Position numbers and translations under genes: made by a program. Under the pieces are notes generated by a model, which was given only the letters and a program-made list of their open reading frames with translations, did not search any database and was not told the DNA's origin. Shown here piece after piece: positions 13,301 through 25,670 of a stretch of 64,000 bases of DNA. This DNA is from Owenia fusiformis (Eukaryota; Annelida; Polychaeta; Sabellida; Oweniidae), in the NCBI GenBank assembly GCA_903813345.2, contig CAIIXF020000010.1, positions 248,001 through 312,000 of the forward strand, read 5' to 3'. How positions within the stretch are numbered: position 1 is the stretch's first letter; each line of letters starts with the position of its first letter.

Positions 13301-13689
13301 TGGGTCTAGGATTGTCTGGCGGGCGTTTAGCAGTCGTTTGCTGTATAACTACTATACTGATATATAATAGACATAATGTCAACCGTAAGCACACCTTCAT
13401 GTCCTGAAAATGAGGAAATATCCAATGTACAATGTCTTCTACTGATACTGATCTAAACGTATAATCCATCTATAAATTGTTTCCATTACGTAGAACGGAA
13501 GTTTATATTTCATCGGCTTTAGTTTAGGGCCAGATAAAAATATAATTAAATCTCAACAAACAAACAAACAAACAAGCTAGACGTAATAGTGAAGAGATTC
13601 ACATTGTTTCAGCTCATAAAATTAATAGTAATTGTATCAGTCAATAAACATGTGGTTTTGAATAATATTAATGTAACGCTTACCGTCAT
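13301..13689 (-). CDS. First coding exons of a probable small secreted protein
   Basis: Two minus-strand exons join in frame. Exon 1 ends with ATGACG (13689-13684) followed by donor GTAAGC. After a 280-bp intron ending in TTTCCTCATTTTCAG, exon 2 (13403-13301) begins GACATGAAG and ends at donor GTGAGT. The product starts MTDMKVCLRLTLCLLYISIV and continues to RPPDNPRP: a basic N-end, a hydrophobic core and then a polar, proline-rich part, as in a secretory signal peptide with cleavage probably near QTTA-K. Exon 2 ends in phase 1; later exons at lower coordinates are not resolved, so the mature protein is unknown. A TATA-like box lies about 60 bp upstream of the ATG. Consistent splice sites, frame and promoter make this the best host-gene candidate in the window. 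The second in-frame ATG (13400) is an alternative start. Confidence 0.5.
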
Positions 13690-13749
13690 GCTAAACCTCC
13701 ACTCTGCTTCGTAGTATTGAAGTGAAAGACTCAAAGAGCAGAATCGCAG

Positions 13750-13757
13750 TATTTAAA
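13750..13757 (-). promoter_or_regulatory. TATA-like box upstream of the candidate secreted-protein gene
   Basis: The minus strand reads GGATTTAAATACTGC here. A start of transcription about 25-30 bases downstream would fall near the pyrimidine-rich CTTTCACTTC (about 13720) and leave a 5' UTR of about 35 bases before ATG at 13689. The inference rests on spacing to the gene model. Confidence 0.35.
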
Positions 13758-14212
13758 TCCAAATAATCTTATTTATCTCAACACTTGCAGTGATTAGTGT
13801 CTTTAATAAGTCTAATACGTCATGATCTCCCGGCTTGGTAGAAAAACAAAGCCACTGAGAGTTAAAGGCGATGTTGAAAGGCAAATTGTCCTCTGTGTCA
13901 GTCCAGTTGATACCATTCAACCTTTTCCAAGGTAATTTATACAGATCTTCTAATTAAGCACCATTGTACTGCTTTCTTATGTAAATCATAGAGATAAAAG
14001 AACTATTTAAAGACTACAAAATGCTATAATGAATAGACGATGATAAGCTATGATATCAACGAAGGCTCGGTAAATGTGGGATAATATCGATGAACGAAAT
14101 ATGACAGTGATCTATAAAGCTAATAGACGGTAAACGTTAAAACAACTCCCATATATATAAGAATGGAGTAAATGATTTAAAATCAGATAAACTATACCGG
14201 GTGTCACACATA
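13758..14212. other. Upstream region of the minus-strand gene
   Basis: AT-rich, no open frame of note. A mariner-like end (TACCGGGTGTCACACA) occurs at about 14195, immediately before the next element. Confidence 0.35.
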
Positions 14213-14660
14213 CAGGGTGGGCCAAACTAGCCAATATTCCTGATAAATATTTATTTTTTAACAAACATACCAACAATGATATATCATCTTAAAGATAATT
14301 AATTCAATTTGCAACAAAATGATGTATAATAGAACAATTTTCAACAATCCTGGCTCGAGATATAACCATTCATGTGACATCGGGGTCAAAAAACACCTTC
14401 TCAATTTTCATCGATTTTTAAAAAGATTAGCCAATTCTACCCAATTTTACCATTCAATTAAAGATTGCATCATTGTCACGAGACTTTCCTAACTGGATAT
14501 TATACATTGGTTTCATTCTGTTTTTGAACCGCACGTGTTTAAAATACATGTGTTTGCTTGTAAATCAAATTCATTTTTTCTTCAGCCTATCCATTAAATG
14601 GCTCAATAGGCCCACCTTCTGTTCGGATTATTCACATAATACGCGAAAGTCATTGGCATA
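14213..14660. mobile_element. Truncated mariner-like repeat
   Basis: Begins TA-CAGGGTGGGCCAAACT, the style of a Tc1/mariner terminal repeat next to its TA target. No inverted partner end is found. Near 14585-14620 it has CCTATCCATTAAATGGCTCA, which resembles CCTATCCATTTAGCAATTCA near 11545 inside the 10769-11647 element, so the two may be related. Right boundary uncertain. Confidence 0.4.
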
Positions 14661-15124
14661 ATTGATGGATCTCTGCGAAAGTACCATCCAACTCCTAATT
14701 ATTCATTCTTTCAGTTTGTCTACATCCCTGATAGGCTAGTGATCTTCATAGACCAACTGCTCTAAATGCCCCAAGTACTATACATGTAATCAACAGGATA
14801 GACTCTATATATCAGTGAGCAAGAAGAGTGACATTTGCGATAAAAGACTACTCAAATCGAGATGACATTTTTCTGAAAAGGTTTTAGTGTCACTAGGTGT
14901 TTCCTAACAATTTAGGTGTTTTACATGTAGGTGAAATCAAAATGCATAAAATGTAAACCTACTTTTAATAAATTTCAATATTTCTTTGTCGGACAGAATT
15001 CCTACATTCATCAAATTGATACCTTTTAAGGAAATACATTAAGGATTCCTACTTAATTCGGTGGAAACTTAAAGACTTAAATCGTCCCGATTTTATGCGG
15101 GACTTGACAAATGTAGTGTTGCCA

Positions 15125-15254
15125 TTATTTAGGGGCAGCACTGGTCAAACGCAGGGCTCCAGAGTTCGTTCTTCCTTTCTTATTGGTATGGTGTGTATAG
15201 AACGGAGAGACTACAGATGAGTTTGGAACTCCTGCTTTAGGTGCTTGAGACGAA
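15125..15254 (-). CDS. Candidate last coding exon, Ser/Pro-rich C-terminus
   Basis: On the minus strand an acceptor GGTTATTTCATTTAG at about 15255 is followed by an open frame reading SSQAPKAGVPNSSVVSPFYT, then HHTNKKGRTNSGALRLTSAA-PK and a TAA stop at 15127-15125. The segment is richer in G+C than its neighbours and has varied codon use. An alternative acceptor (CCTTCTCAG) lies about 17 bases upstream. The gene would extend to higher coordinates and so is not the one at 13301-13689. Product not recognised. Confidence 0.35.
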
Positions 15255-16119
15255 CTAAATGAAATAACCAACTGAGAAGGTTCATAGTTGTATGGAATGA
15301 TGTATAATGACACAACTAACGATGTATTTATCCATGTATTCTTTATTTCCAATTGTTAAATTTTAAGTTCATCTATCTACCTAAGAGACCATATTCGAAT
15401 ACCTATGTTCCCTTATTAAAATTTCTTGCCATCATTCAATATTTATATGCCATCTAGTATTTAGCACATACTAGGCTAATCGATTAAGTTAATAAATGTA
15501 AAGGCTAATCATTAGGCATTGATGGACACATTTAAACTATTGAATATTGTGTTTTATAATGCAGGGTTTGAGAATGTTGAAAGAGACAGTATGAAAATGA
15601 ATATTTCATAACATGTTCAAATCTGCTTTTATTTCTCTTCTCGTTCATGTGGAACAGGTGTTATGCATAAATCTTGTCCGCTGGTATTAACAAGCGTCCA
15701 GCGTGTCGTATATATCCATATACTAACTACTACATAAACGAGGCTATCAATAATCTCGTATAAGATTCTGCAATTTTCCAATAGCACACCGGAATAGCAT
15801 GACAACGGGAAGGTCAGATACCGTCGCTTCAATTCGATTTTCATGAAGTGTATATTTAATAGAGCACCTAGGCTAAATTTCTTTGGAACAACAATCAATC
15901 AAAGTGTCTTTAACTCATTGTACATTTAATAATTTTCTGCCATCGAAATAAAGTCTAATTTAACCGAAATGATATACGGGACAATGTATTACCATATGCC
16001 GTTGTCTTTGTAAATTATTTCAAATTCAGATTCTGTTGTCATTGACGATATCGAAGACGCTATCTTATAGCGATTTGCAACCCAATTCAAAATTTGGATT
16101 TCATACGATACATCATGTC
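15255..16119. other. AT-rich sequence, possible upstream introns
   Basis: The minus-strand open frame at 15629-15898 ends with a passable peptide (TSGQDLCITPVPHEREEK) but has no good splice signals and no family signature. Confidence 0.3.
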
Positions 16120-17290
16120 AATATAGACAATCACTATTTTCAGTTAGATTGACCAACTTTACTTACAGTTATATTGACAATTATTCTGTACAGTTATTGG
16201 CAATCATTATGTTAAGTGATATAGACAACCTCTATGTACAGTAATATTGACAATTATTCTGAACAGTTATATTGAGAATCACTATGTACAGTAATATAGA
16301 CAATCACTATGTGCATTATGTTGACAATCATAACATTCAGTTATCTTGACAACCATAATGAACTGAACTGAACAATCATTCTGTACAGTTATATTGACAA
16401 TCATTATGTTCAGTGATATAGACAACCACTTTTGTACATTTATATTGACAATCATTACTTACAGTTATATTGACAATTATTCTGTACAGTTATATTGACA
16501 ATCACTATATACAGTAATATTGACAATCTTTATTAACAGTTATATTGGCAATCATTCTGTATAGTTATATTGACAAGCATTGTGTTCAGTGACAATCACT
16601 ATGTTAAGTAATATTGACAATCATTACTTACATTTACATTGGCAATCATTTTGTACAGTTATATTGACAACCATTTACCATGGTGCTCAGTGATATTGAC
16701 CTGTTGACAATCACTATGTACAGTAACAATATTGACAATCTTTATTAACAGTTATATTGGCAATCATTCTGTATAGTTATATTGACAAGCATTGTGTTCA
16801 GTGACAATCACTATGTTAAGTAATATTGACAATCATTACTTACATTTACATTGGCAATCATTTTGTACAGTTATATTGACAACCATTTACCATTGTGCTC
16901 AGTGATATTGACCTGTTGACAATCACTATGTACTGTAACAATATTGACAATCATTACTTACACTTACATTGACAATCATTCTGGACAGTTATATTGACAA
17001 CCATTGTGTTCAGTGACAATCTCTATGTTCAGTAATATTGATAATCATTACTTACATTTACATTGGCAATCATTATGTACAGTTGTATTGACAACCATTG
17101 TGCTCAGTGATATTGACAATCACTATGTACAGTAACACTATTGACAATCATTACTTACACTTACATTGACAATCATTCTGGACAGTTATATTGATAACCA
17201 TTTTGTTCAGAGATATTGACAATCACTATTTGTAGAAATATTGACAATCATAATCTACACTAATGTTGACAATTGCTGTGTTCGGTGATA
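16120..17290. repeat. 25-bp minisatellite with a 212-bp higher-order repeat
   Basis: About 1.17 kb of diverged tandem units close to ACAGTTATATTGACAATCAT plus ATGT (about 25 bp). A block starting at 16524 recurs almost exactly from 16736, giving a 212-bp higher-order period made of about eight units, and a third partial round follows to about 17160. No open frame crosses it. Confidence 0.9.
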
Positions 17291-18689
17291 TTGGAGTCCA
17301 TGTTTGGAGGTTTCTATTAGACTAAGACTTGTATGTCTCCGACAATGTTACTATTCTAACCTCTTCAATCTCCTAAAGCATTATGAAGATGAAATCTGGA
17401 AATCAAAAACTCCATATCATGTTTATAATGTACATGTAAATTCAGAATCCCATAATAATAGCTTTTAGACGGGTAGGAAGGAGGGGTTCCCGTGCACCCG
17501 AAAGATGTATTTTTTTAATGTACATTTTTGTAATCCTAAAGGTCCATACTAAAGATTTCTGCATGTTCCCAGAATGAAATATTGTCCCATGGTATCCATT
17601 GGCGGCCAGCTTGTCGGCCATCTTGAATTTTTGAAAGAGTCGATGTTAATTATCTCAAAGTACAATAGCTTCCACAGTTTTTAGAATTGAAAGCTGTAAG
17701 TGGTACCAAAATGAAGCTATTATAGTGTCCCATATTATAAGGTGTAATAATTATGCAAATTGTCTCATTTGCATAAAATGTGACATCATTAATCGTAATT
17801 TTTGCCTCTTTACAACGATATCACACAATACCTTGCTGCCTGGGTAACCAGTCTTAGTCATCCAAGAACATAAATGAATTTAAATATATAGGTACATTAA
17901 TTTTGAACATATTTGCAATTGAAAGTTTTGGAAAAATATTGTCAGACACTAAGTAATAACACTTCACATGAGTATGTTACTGAAAAGGGGCGTGGCACTT
18001 CTTGAGAAAGAGTTGATTTTAATCATTTCAAAGTACAATAACTTCCAAAGTTTTGAGAATTGAAAGCTGTAAGTGGTACCAAAATGGAGCTAATATAATA
18101 TACTTATAAAAAATGCAATGATAATGCAAATTTTTCCATAATATGTGACAACCTCTATCATTTTTGACTTTTTTTCAATGGTAACGACCAATATCTCTCC
18201 CTCTGGGTAACAGTCTTGGTTATTCATGAGCATTTATGATTTTGAATATATAGGTACATTAATTTTGAACATATTTGCAAATGAAATTTTGGAAAAACTT
18301 TGTAAGAAATAAGTCTTGACACTTCACACGATTATGTAACTGAAAGGGGGGAGGGGGGAGGTTGGCACTTCTTGTTCAAAATGTTAACTTCTAAACACTA
18401 ATGTCAACTTCAGAGGCTGAAGCTGCTCTAGCATAGTCATGTAGATAGAGCCCAATGTTGCTTATTGTAAAAATGTTGGCCAAATTTAGCAGCTTGTGTG
18501 CACTGCTAACAAGTACATGAAGTGTTCATTATGATAGCGTAATTCCAATATGACAGCACAATACAAATCAGGCTATTTTATTGTTTATATGCAAAAGTCG
18601 ATCTGATGAGACATGTTAGAAGTGGTAGTGGTTAATAATGCCCAGATCAAAGAAACGCAAGATAGATATTGAAGATAGGCCTACATCAA

Positions 18690-20573
18690 AGTATGGGCAT
18701 CCTCAGCTTCAATCATGACGCCATCTGTATTGTCCATCAGTTGGAGCTGTAACCCAAATACTGAGTATATGATTTAATGTATGTGTCATTCAGTTGCCAT
18801 GCACTTTGGTCAGTTGGCGGTTTCTTCCTTGCCCCAAAGTCTGAGGTTTGATGGAGTTGAGACCAGGTCAGGGAAAGCTATTAATAGGAAATTGAGCTCC
18901 CCTTGTTCCTTGGACCAAAGGTCATTCCATTTCAAGAAGTGCTGAGAAGTGAGGGTTCCCAGGTAATGTCGTAAATCTGGTCACTGAAATTGGGGAGTAA
19001 TGTCATAACGCCACGATATATGACTTGAGTCAATGGCTTTAAGCAACTTGTCCAGGTCCCTTGAGACTTCAGCTGTATTGTTCAAACCACGCAAGGTTTT
19101 GTCATATTTCTTCTCTGGACATTTAATAATTTTATCTTGCACTGTTGGTATTTGCTTGCCCTTTATTTTGAACTGCATTGGAGAAAGCTTGTCATCAACC
19201 AAAACCATGCTTCTTGACCTGGTTGTTTTTTTAACTTCATGCAAGTCCGGTTTCTTTCCATTCATTCATTCTTTCCATAGCTAATAGAACCCATCTGGTA
19301 CCCACCACTGAACTGGTCATAACTGTGATGTCATCCATGAAAGCTCTGTATGGTAGGTGTTTTGCACCGTCATTTGCTTGTGGAACCTTACACTGCATCA
19401 TCCCTGCCTTGAGCAGTAGGTTCATGGATGTTGAAGAGAACTACTGGTACAGTGCAGTCTGCCACTATTCATTTCTCTGAACTCTGCTAATTAGTGGTAT
19501 AATTGCCAAATGTATTGTGCAACTTCAAGGTGTCTGTGTGTCCAATTGTCAGATTGACTACAGTACTAGTATCTACAACTATTTTTGATGTTATGAGTAT
19601 TGGCTATCAATTTTTTCAATTGTTCTTCAACATGTATTGTAATGACTTCAGTATGAATGAAATGTACCTTGGTGTTCTGGTCCTGGATTGTAATATTGGT
19701 TCTCGATTGGAGGGGGAGGGGGATGTTAGACATTGATTCTCTTTCTTGGCTTCTTTCACAAGTTGGCTTATTGCTGCTATATGCACCCTTGATGTCTTGG
19801 GATACCACTTTTCTGAATGCTTGGCAGGCCAGTAGGAAATAACTGTGAGGCTTGGCCACAATGGCCCAGAAGATCTTTTCCTCGGTATCCAAAAATGATG
19901 TATACCTGAACTGGTTCAGTCCCTCAAATTTTAGCTCCTTTGGAATGAAGCACCTTTCCGCCGAAGCCCAAGTCCTTGCTAGGTTTTTCTTGTTCTGGAT
20001 GCTTGTTAGCAATCACCATAGATGTATAAACAGCTTACCGCAGATGTATTAACAGCTTACCGCATGTCACAACTGTTGGACCTGGCGCTGAGCCTTCCTG
20101 ATGATTGTTCTTACCTCATCAAGCTTGAAATTTGACTAGTCAAACGGTTTTGATGATGAATCTGGTGGGATGTCAATTGGAAAATTATCTAATGGCATCT
20201 CTCGATCTGGGTCACTCTGTGCTGCCAAAGTATTTGCTTCTGCTTGATCCTTCGTACATGCCATATGGGCACTCTTTGGTTCCCTAACACGTTTGATGTG
20301 AGCCTATAGAGATTTTCAAAGAATGTCTTTCCGGTCCTACGCTTCTCTTTTCCTGAGCGTTTATATCTTTGGAAGAAGAATCTTTGGATGACTAAGATAA
20401 AGTAATCTCTTAAGAAGCATCTGTTGGAGCTCTCTGATCTTTTCGCTAGATAATTCCTCTACTCCTTGTCCTCGCATCTGGGATGGAAATCGTTCTAACT
20501 TAGACAAGAGGTAGCATAGTGAAGAGGCTGGGCTCTGCCTCCCACTTCTATTTGGTGCATAACTGCATACCAC
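18690..20573 (-). pseudogene. Decayed reverse-transcriptase gene (non-LTR-type RT family)
   Basis: Minus-strand pieces in several frames, in N-to-C order, match an RT family I recall as widespread in amphioxus and cnidarian proteomes. 20012-19566 has CFIPKE-like and QFRYTSFLDTEEKIFWAIVA (the usual QFRTISLL.VEGKIFF); 19425-19237 has YRAFMDDITVMTSSVVGTRW with the palm-box acids FMDD at 19341-19330; 19265-18981 has KKTTRSRSMVLVDDKLS and FKIKGKQIPTV; lower down come a piece reading DLW-KEQGELNFLL-STPSNLRLWGKEE (about 18915-18825) and YRWRHD (about 18715), matching the family's C-terminal zinc-binding region. The family is an RNA-templated DNA polymerase of mobile elements. It is heavily decayed and cannot encode a working protein. 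The N-terminal piece 20573-20361 is assigned only by position. Confidence 0.8.
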
Positions 20574-20630
20574 CCTCTTGTCTTGATAGGTCTTGGATTT
20601 TTAAGCTGATGAGATATTTTAGTCGGTCTT

Positions 20631-20986
20631 CAGGGTTCTCACTAGGCTTTTAGGCACCGGAGATGTCTTAAAACCCTCTTGCTCCAGAGTCTAATAGCTT
20701 TTCCGGAGTCTATAGTGTTTTTTCCGGAGTCTAATCTTACATTTTTGTCACATTATTTGCGGTAAAACTCTTGAGAAAATTCATAAAACTGGATACAAAC
20801 AAGGAATAGGTAGTCAGAAACCTTTTAGAAATAAATATTGAGATTAACATAGCAAGATAATCTTAAGAAGTATGTTGAAAAGTATACTTATAGGATCAGA
20901 AATGGGGGAGAAGTAGTCGCAATACTGCAAAAAAGTAGTCACAATACCGCTAAAAATCCAGGTCTAAAAATTTCCTGAGAACCCTG
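20631..20986. mobile_element. 356-bp MITE with CAGGGTTCTCA ends
   Basis: Left end CAGGGTTCTCA and right end TGAGAACCCTG are an exact 11-bp inverted repeat, flanked on both sides by GTCTT (20626-20630 and 20987-20991), a 5-bp target duplication. The terminal sequence resembles hAT ends, but hAT elements usually duplicate 8 bp, so the superfamily is open. It lies next to the RT remnant inside the 17466-22856 element and is therefore younger than that element. Confidence 0.75.
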
Positions 20987-21384
20987 GTCTTCTGAAGGTA
21001 CTGTGAGCATCATTGAAGATGATGGTCCTACTGTGTTTTGACATCAGCACTGAGTTTCTGGAAGAGGTCAGTTGAGAGTCCAGTCGGATGTCTTGGATAA
21101 AACATTGGACTGAGGTAGAGGCTTAATACATATTGAGTTAATTATATAGCTTTAACAACTAAATACTATGGGTACCCATTTTAGTTCATTGCCTATCCTA
21201 AAATGATATGGGGATATGTGGTCATTCGTATCTGTATAGTACTTAGTCCAAAAGCGATACAGATTATAATATCTTTGGCTGAAATTTAAATGTCTGCCAA
21301 ACAGACCAACAAGAACTTCTGAACAAGCTAGGAATAAGGGACATCACTTGGCTACTTTCTAAAAGTCAAAAGCTATATTTTACA

Positions 21385-21918
21385 CCCGGGGGGTTCACTG
21401 TATATAAACCTTGACAGGGGGTACCTCTTTTAACATTTGGTATGGCAATGGATCCAAATTTTAGGATCTGGAATGGGAATGTCCCAAAATTATGACTTTT
21501 GAGGTATGACAATGGTCGAATTTTTCTACTTCATGGTACAAGAATGGTTATGGAGAATATATTACCTCTCACTTGTAGTATGGGATTGGTCTAGTTTTTA
21601 CAAATGTCCTTAATTTAACGTTGTTTTTGGATCATTCTCCTAAAAGATCTGCCTTCTTCTAGGGGCTTTAGACATTTTGCATTCTCTTGGTCTTATATTT
21701 TTGGGATATTTGGAATGGCATTAGCCCTATATTTGGACATTTGGTATAGCATTGGTCTTATATTTTGATATTTGGTATGGCTTTTGGGCGTTATTTTGGT
21801 TGGTATGGGAAGTTTTGGGAACACATTGAAATTCGACAGATTGGTATGGGAACATAATGATATCTGAGGGCTCAGCCTAGGACCCCTACAGAATTGTGTA
21901 TTCAGTGAACCCCTGGGT
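21385..21918. mobile_element. hAT-like MITE (534 bp, 8-bp target duplication)
   Basis: Ends CCCGGGGGGTTCACTG and CAGTGAACCCCTGGGT are inverted repeats, flanked by ATTTTACA at 21377-21384 and 21919-21926, an exact 8-bp duplication as made by hAT transposases. The interior repeats GGTATGG-type phrases (for example TTTGGTATGGCA) and has no transposase. Confidence 0.75.
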
Positions 21919-22856
21919 ATTTTACAGATGATACATTGACTATATAATAACATTACAGATTTTCAACAAGATCCAAGCCCCTTTTCAGAACAATAATCAT
22001 TTGAAAGGTCATACCTTAATTTCTGACAATGTTTTTCTAAAACTTTCAATTGCAAATATGTTCAAAATGAATGTATACATTTAATATATTTTATATATTC
22101 ATGAGAGACCAAGGCTGGTCACTCAGAGGAAAATGCAATATGCATTACCGTTGAAAAAGGGCAAAAATAATGATTGATGATGTCATATTTTATGCAAATA
22201 TGGTAATTTACATTATTATCGTATCTTATAATGTAGGATATTGTGATACCTTCAGTTTGGTACCATTAACAGCTTTCAACTCTCAAAACTGTGGAAGTTA
22301 TTGTACTTTGAAATGATTAACATCAATTCTCTCACAGGAAGTGCCACGCCCCTTTTCAGTTACATAATCATGTGTCTGACAAAGTTTTTTCAAAACTTTC
22401 AATTGCATATATGTTCAAAATTAATGTACCTATATATTTAAATTCATTTATGTTCATGAATGACTAAGACTGATCACTCAGGCGAAAAGGTATAATGCGA
22501 TACCGTTGTAAAGAGGCAAGAATTATGATTGGTGATGTCACATTTTATGCAAATGAGACAATTTGAATAATTATTGCATCTGATAATATAGGATACTATA
22601 ATAGCTTCATTTTGGTACCACTTACAGCTTTCAATTCTCAAAACGGTGGAAGTTATTGTACTTTGAGATAATTAACATCAACTTTTTCAAAAATTCAAGA
22701 TGGCCGACAAGATGGCCGCCAATGAATACCATGGGACAATATTTCATTCTGGGAACATGCAAAAATCTTTTGTATGGACCTTTAGGATTACAAAAATGTA
22801 CATTAAAAAAATACATCTTTCGGGTGCACGGGGACCATACCTTCCTACTAGACTAC

Positions 22857-24109
22857 TTTATTGATGTGTATAGAAAATGTTACTGTGGATGATTACTTGT
22901 CAAGTTGAAAGCCCATGCTAGAGGGTTTTTCAAGCTTCATGTTTGTTCAAGCTTCATGTTTGTTCAAGCTTCATGTTCCCTGCATTTCTAAATTCCAAGG
23001 ATATTACATTTTATCATATCATTGTTAGAAATTCCTACAGGCTGCGGGCAATACTTTTTGCAAATATCATTAAAAGATGTAAACAGGTATTGCCCTCCAT
23101 AGAATGAAATATTTGGTTATAGCGCACATTTAATTTGCAATTCTATAAATTATAGTTGCTCAAGATTGTAGAAGTATATTGTATTATTGTTACATTTTAT
23201 TTTCGTAATGCATCGTATCACAGACAAAACAACTTTTAATAACTTACTTGCATTTGCATTTCACAAATGTGATCTGCCATGACAAGTGACTAATGCCAAT
23301 GATGTACTTGTATTCTTCAATAGGAGAGAACTGGGGACTGATAAACATTGTCATGGAGAGAGAGTTTCATTGCAATCAAAATAGTTGAGGTCAGGTGCAT
23401 TCTCCTCATCCGATTATTTTGGATACATTGATCTGACCCAGCTGTACTGCTACTGTACATCCGTTAGTGGTATGTGTACATGTGCATCTTCATCTTGAAG
23501 GAGGGTCATGATTAACTACAAAATCAATAACATATCACTGTACATGTAGATTTACCATTACAATTATATATTTCGAAAATAAATGAAAGCACTTGCACGT
23601 GGCCAATTAGACAGGGAATTCAGCATGTTTAGCTGAGGAAGAAAAAACAGTCAAAAATAAAATATTCAACTTTCTGAACTAGGCCTAAAGCTATGGAAAA
23701 AGACACTGTATCGACGCACTGTGCAGCGATTATGAAAGAACTTACCTTGTTTGAGATATATGAAGTGTAATTTCATCTTGAGAATGTAGAAGCTTTTGAA
23801 TGAGAGCCAAAAACCGATCAGATTTTGATTTATTTTTTAGTTAACTTTTTGTTCCTCTAGTTTGAAGAGTTTTGACAAATCTAGGTCATGGCAAGAAATC
23901 GACTAATTTTGACTCAATAAACTTATAAAATGGCTTGTAAAATATCATAACATAAGTAAATAAATAAGTTAAATGATAAAAGAGTTCAAATAAATCGGGT
24001 GTAGCTTGAAACTAAGAGAAAGAAAAAAGAAAAGTATTTTGTAACCAGGAAGTAAAGTTTACCGGTGGCATTTCAAGCCTAACTAGGAGCGATTGCATTT
24101 GTTACATAC
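22857..24109. other. Intergenic or intronic sequence
   Basis: No gene recognised. A small direct triplication of TTCAAGCTTCATGTT lies near 22930-22975. Confidence 0.35.
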
Positions 24110-24215
24110 CTTCTGGACAGCTTCTAGCGGGCACTTCTGACTTTATTCTTGGTCCTCTTGTCCATTAGGCGCCCATTCAACGCCCTCCCGTTCGCGAATT
24201 TTCACATTAGACAGG
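24110..24215 (-). CDS. Possible 5' exon of a minus-strand gene
   Basis: The minus strand has a CpG-richer patch (CGCGAACGGGAGGGCG near 24190), then ATGGACAAGAGGACC (about 24160) and ends with CAGAAG before a consensus donor GTATGT (24109-24104). The open frame from that ATG is only 13 codons, so if real this may be mainly 5' UTR. The next exons at lower coordinates were not found. Confidence 0.25.
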
Positions 24216-25163
24216 GATAAATTTTGGCTGAATTTTGTTTTTTACTTTCACTTCCGTAATGGGGAATATCGATTTTACGACTTCATCAAGAGGAGATTGA
24301 GATGTTTGAGCCATGTATTATATTGCAAAAAGGAGTCCATAACATTTAATATACACAAAACACAACGTATTACCCATACAGATGTTTTTATTGAGCACAT
24401 TTATTGACAGCAACGGGCACCATAGTTTTACGACATTGCCATAAAGTAGTTCTCATATCATAACAATAACACGATGACGTCACGCTAGATTTGATTTAGT
24501 CCACCACGTCCTTAATACGAGGGGTGATCAGGAATTTCTGGACCGTTGGCTCTATTTTTGCCATTTTTTATCCTTTCTTAATGATTTTTTCACATAATAT
24601 AACCCAAATATATAGGATCATGAAGATTTGATTGTTCTATGACATCATTATCCTATTATTTTTGTTCCTGTGGTAACTGGTGACGCAACAAGGTGGAGCT
24701 CAGAAAAAATACCGAATTTGAAAAGCAACAGTAATTTATATGATGTAAGTACACTGTATTCACTGCTAAATATGTGACATATTGTAATAATTTGTATCAT
24801 GTCATTAAATATATTCATTAATGTTCATTGCAACTCTCATTATACTTCCTTCAATTCTTTTTTTTTATTTCATTAAAACATGATAACATTTTTACATATT
24901 CGTGGTCGTGACACCTACATAGGTATATAATTGACCACATTTAAAATCATTATTCTAAAATTTGCAAGTGCTTGAAAGTTTACCGCAACATGACACTGGG
25001 TGGACCATAATTTGTCTCATGAATTAAAAACATTGGTAAAAAATAATGTACAATAAAGAGGACGGAATTACCTTACGTTTGCAGAACATCAAAATCAGTA
25101 TTTTGAAAAAGTGTTATCTTTAAAAAGACGTTTTAGTTTATAAATAATCCTTTAAAGTCGTAA

Positions 25164-25653
25164 CACCCCAGTCACATTTGTCGCACGGCGGCCGCAAGTC
25201 GACCGCAGATCAATTAAATCGGTGAATTTCTGCGGCGAGCGTAGAAAAACTACGCTCGCCTTGCGGCCTCCGTACGGCGTATGCAGATTTTTACTGGCCG
25301 CAGGTTAAGGCGTAGAAATTATAACTCGGAGTTATAATTTTTGATCATTTCTGAGGTCGCCGTAGAAATCAACTGGCTCGACAATATTGAATCATTATTT
25401 GTCAATGTTTCACGATCACTTTTCATTTGATATTACATCCAGCACTATGAATAACATTTATAAGTTGTCCCGATGTAAATAAAATGAAAAAAGTATTATT
25501 TATCAACAGAAATTTAAAATTCACCGTGCGGCTGCCGTGGGATATGTGACTGCAAAAGTATGAGAGCGCAGAAATTCCACGGCGAGCGTAGAAATGTTAC
25601 TGGCCGCAGAAATGATAGACCGCAAGGTCGCCGTAGGAAATGTGACTGGGGTG
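25164..25653. mobile_element. Harbinger-like MITE, copy 1 (490 bp)
   Basis: Ends CACCCCAGTCACATTT and AAATGTGACTGGGGTG are a 16-bp exact inverted repeat. Flanks are TAA (25161-25163) and TTA (25654-25656); the equivalent site on the opposite mariner arm reads TAGTTACCAGC, so the target was TTA with one side changed. TWA targets are typical of PIF/Harbinger. GC-rich relative to surroundings, with many GCGAGCGTAG-type and GGTCGCCGTAG-type sub-repeats. No coding. Confidence 0.8.
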
Positions 25654-25670
25654 TTACTAGCATTTTGTAA

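Larger units (their letters stand above)
17466..22856. mobile_element. 5.4-kb long-inverted-repeat element enclosing a decayed RT gene
   Basis: The left arm (about 17466-18380) matches the inverted right arm (about 21960-22856). Outer ends read GTAGGAAGGAGGGGTTCCCG on the left and, inverted, GTAGGAAGGTATGGTCCCCG on the right, followed by the shared GTGCACCCGAAAGATG. Each arm is a tandem pair of units about 350-375 bp long, marked by AAAGCTGTAAGTGGTACC at about 17690 and 18064 and inverted near 22270 and 22625. The interior holds minus-strand reverse-transcriptase remnants (18690-20573) and two MITEs. Arms of tandem modules are known from sea urchin TU foldback elements, a comparison of form only. 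Whether the RT belongs to the element or was inserted is open. No target duplication was recognised. Confidence 0.75.

Noticed and set aside
16120-17290. CRISPR-like array
   Set aside because: Repeat units are contiguous and diverged, without regular unique spacers, in a eukaryotic setting; it is a minisatellite.
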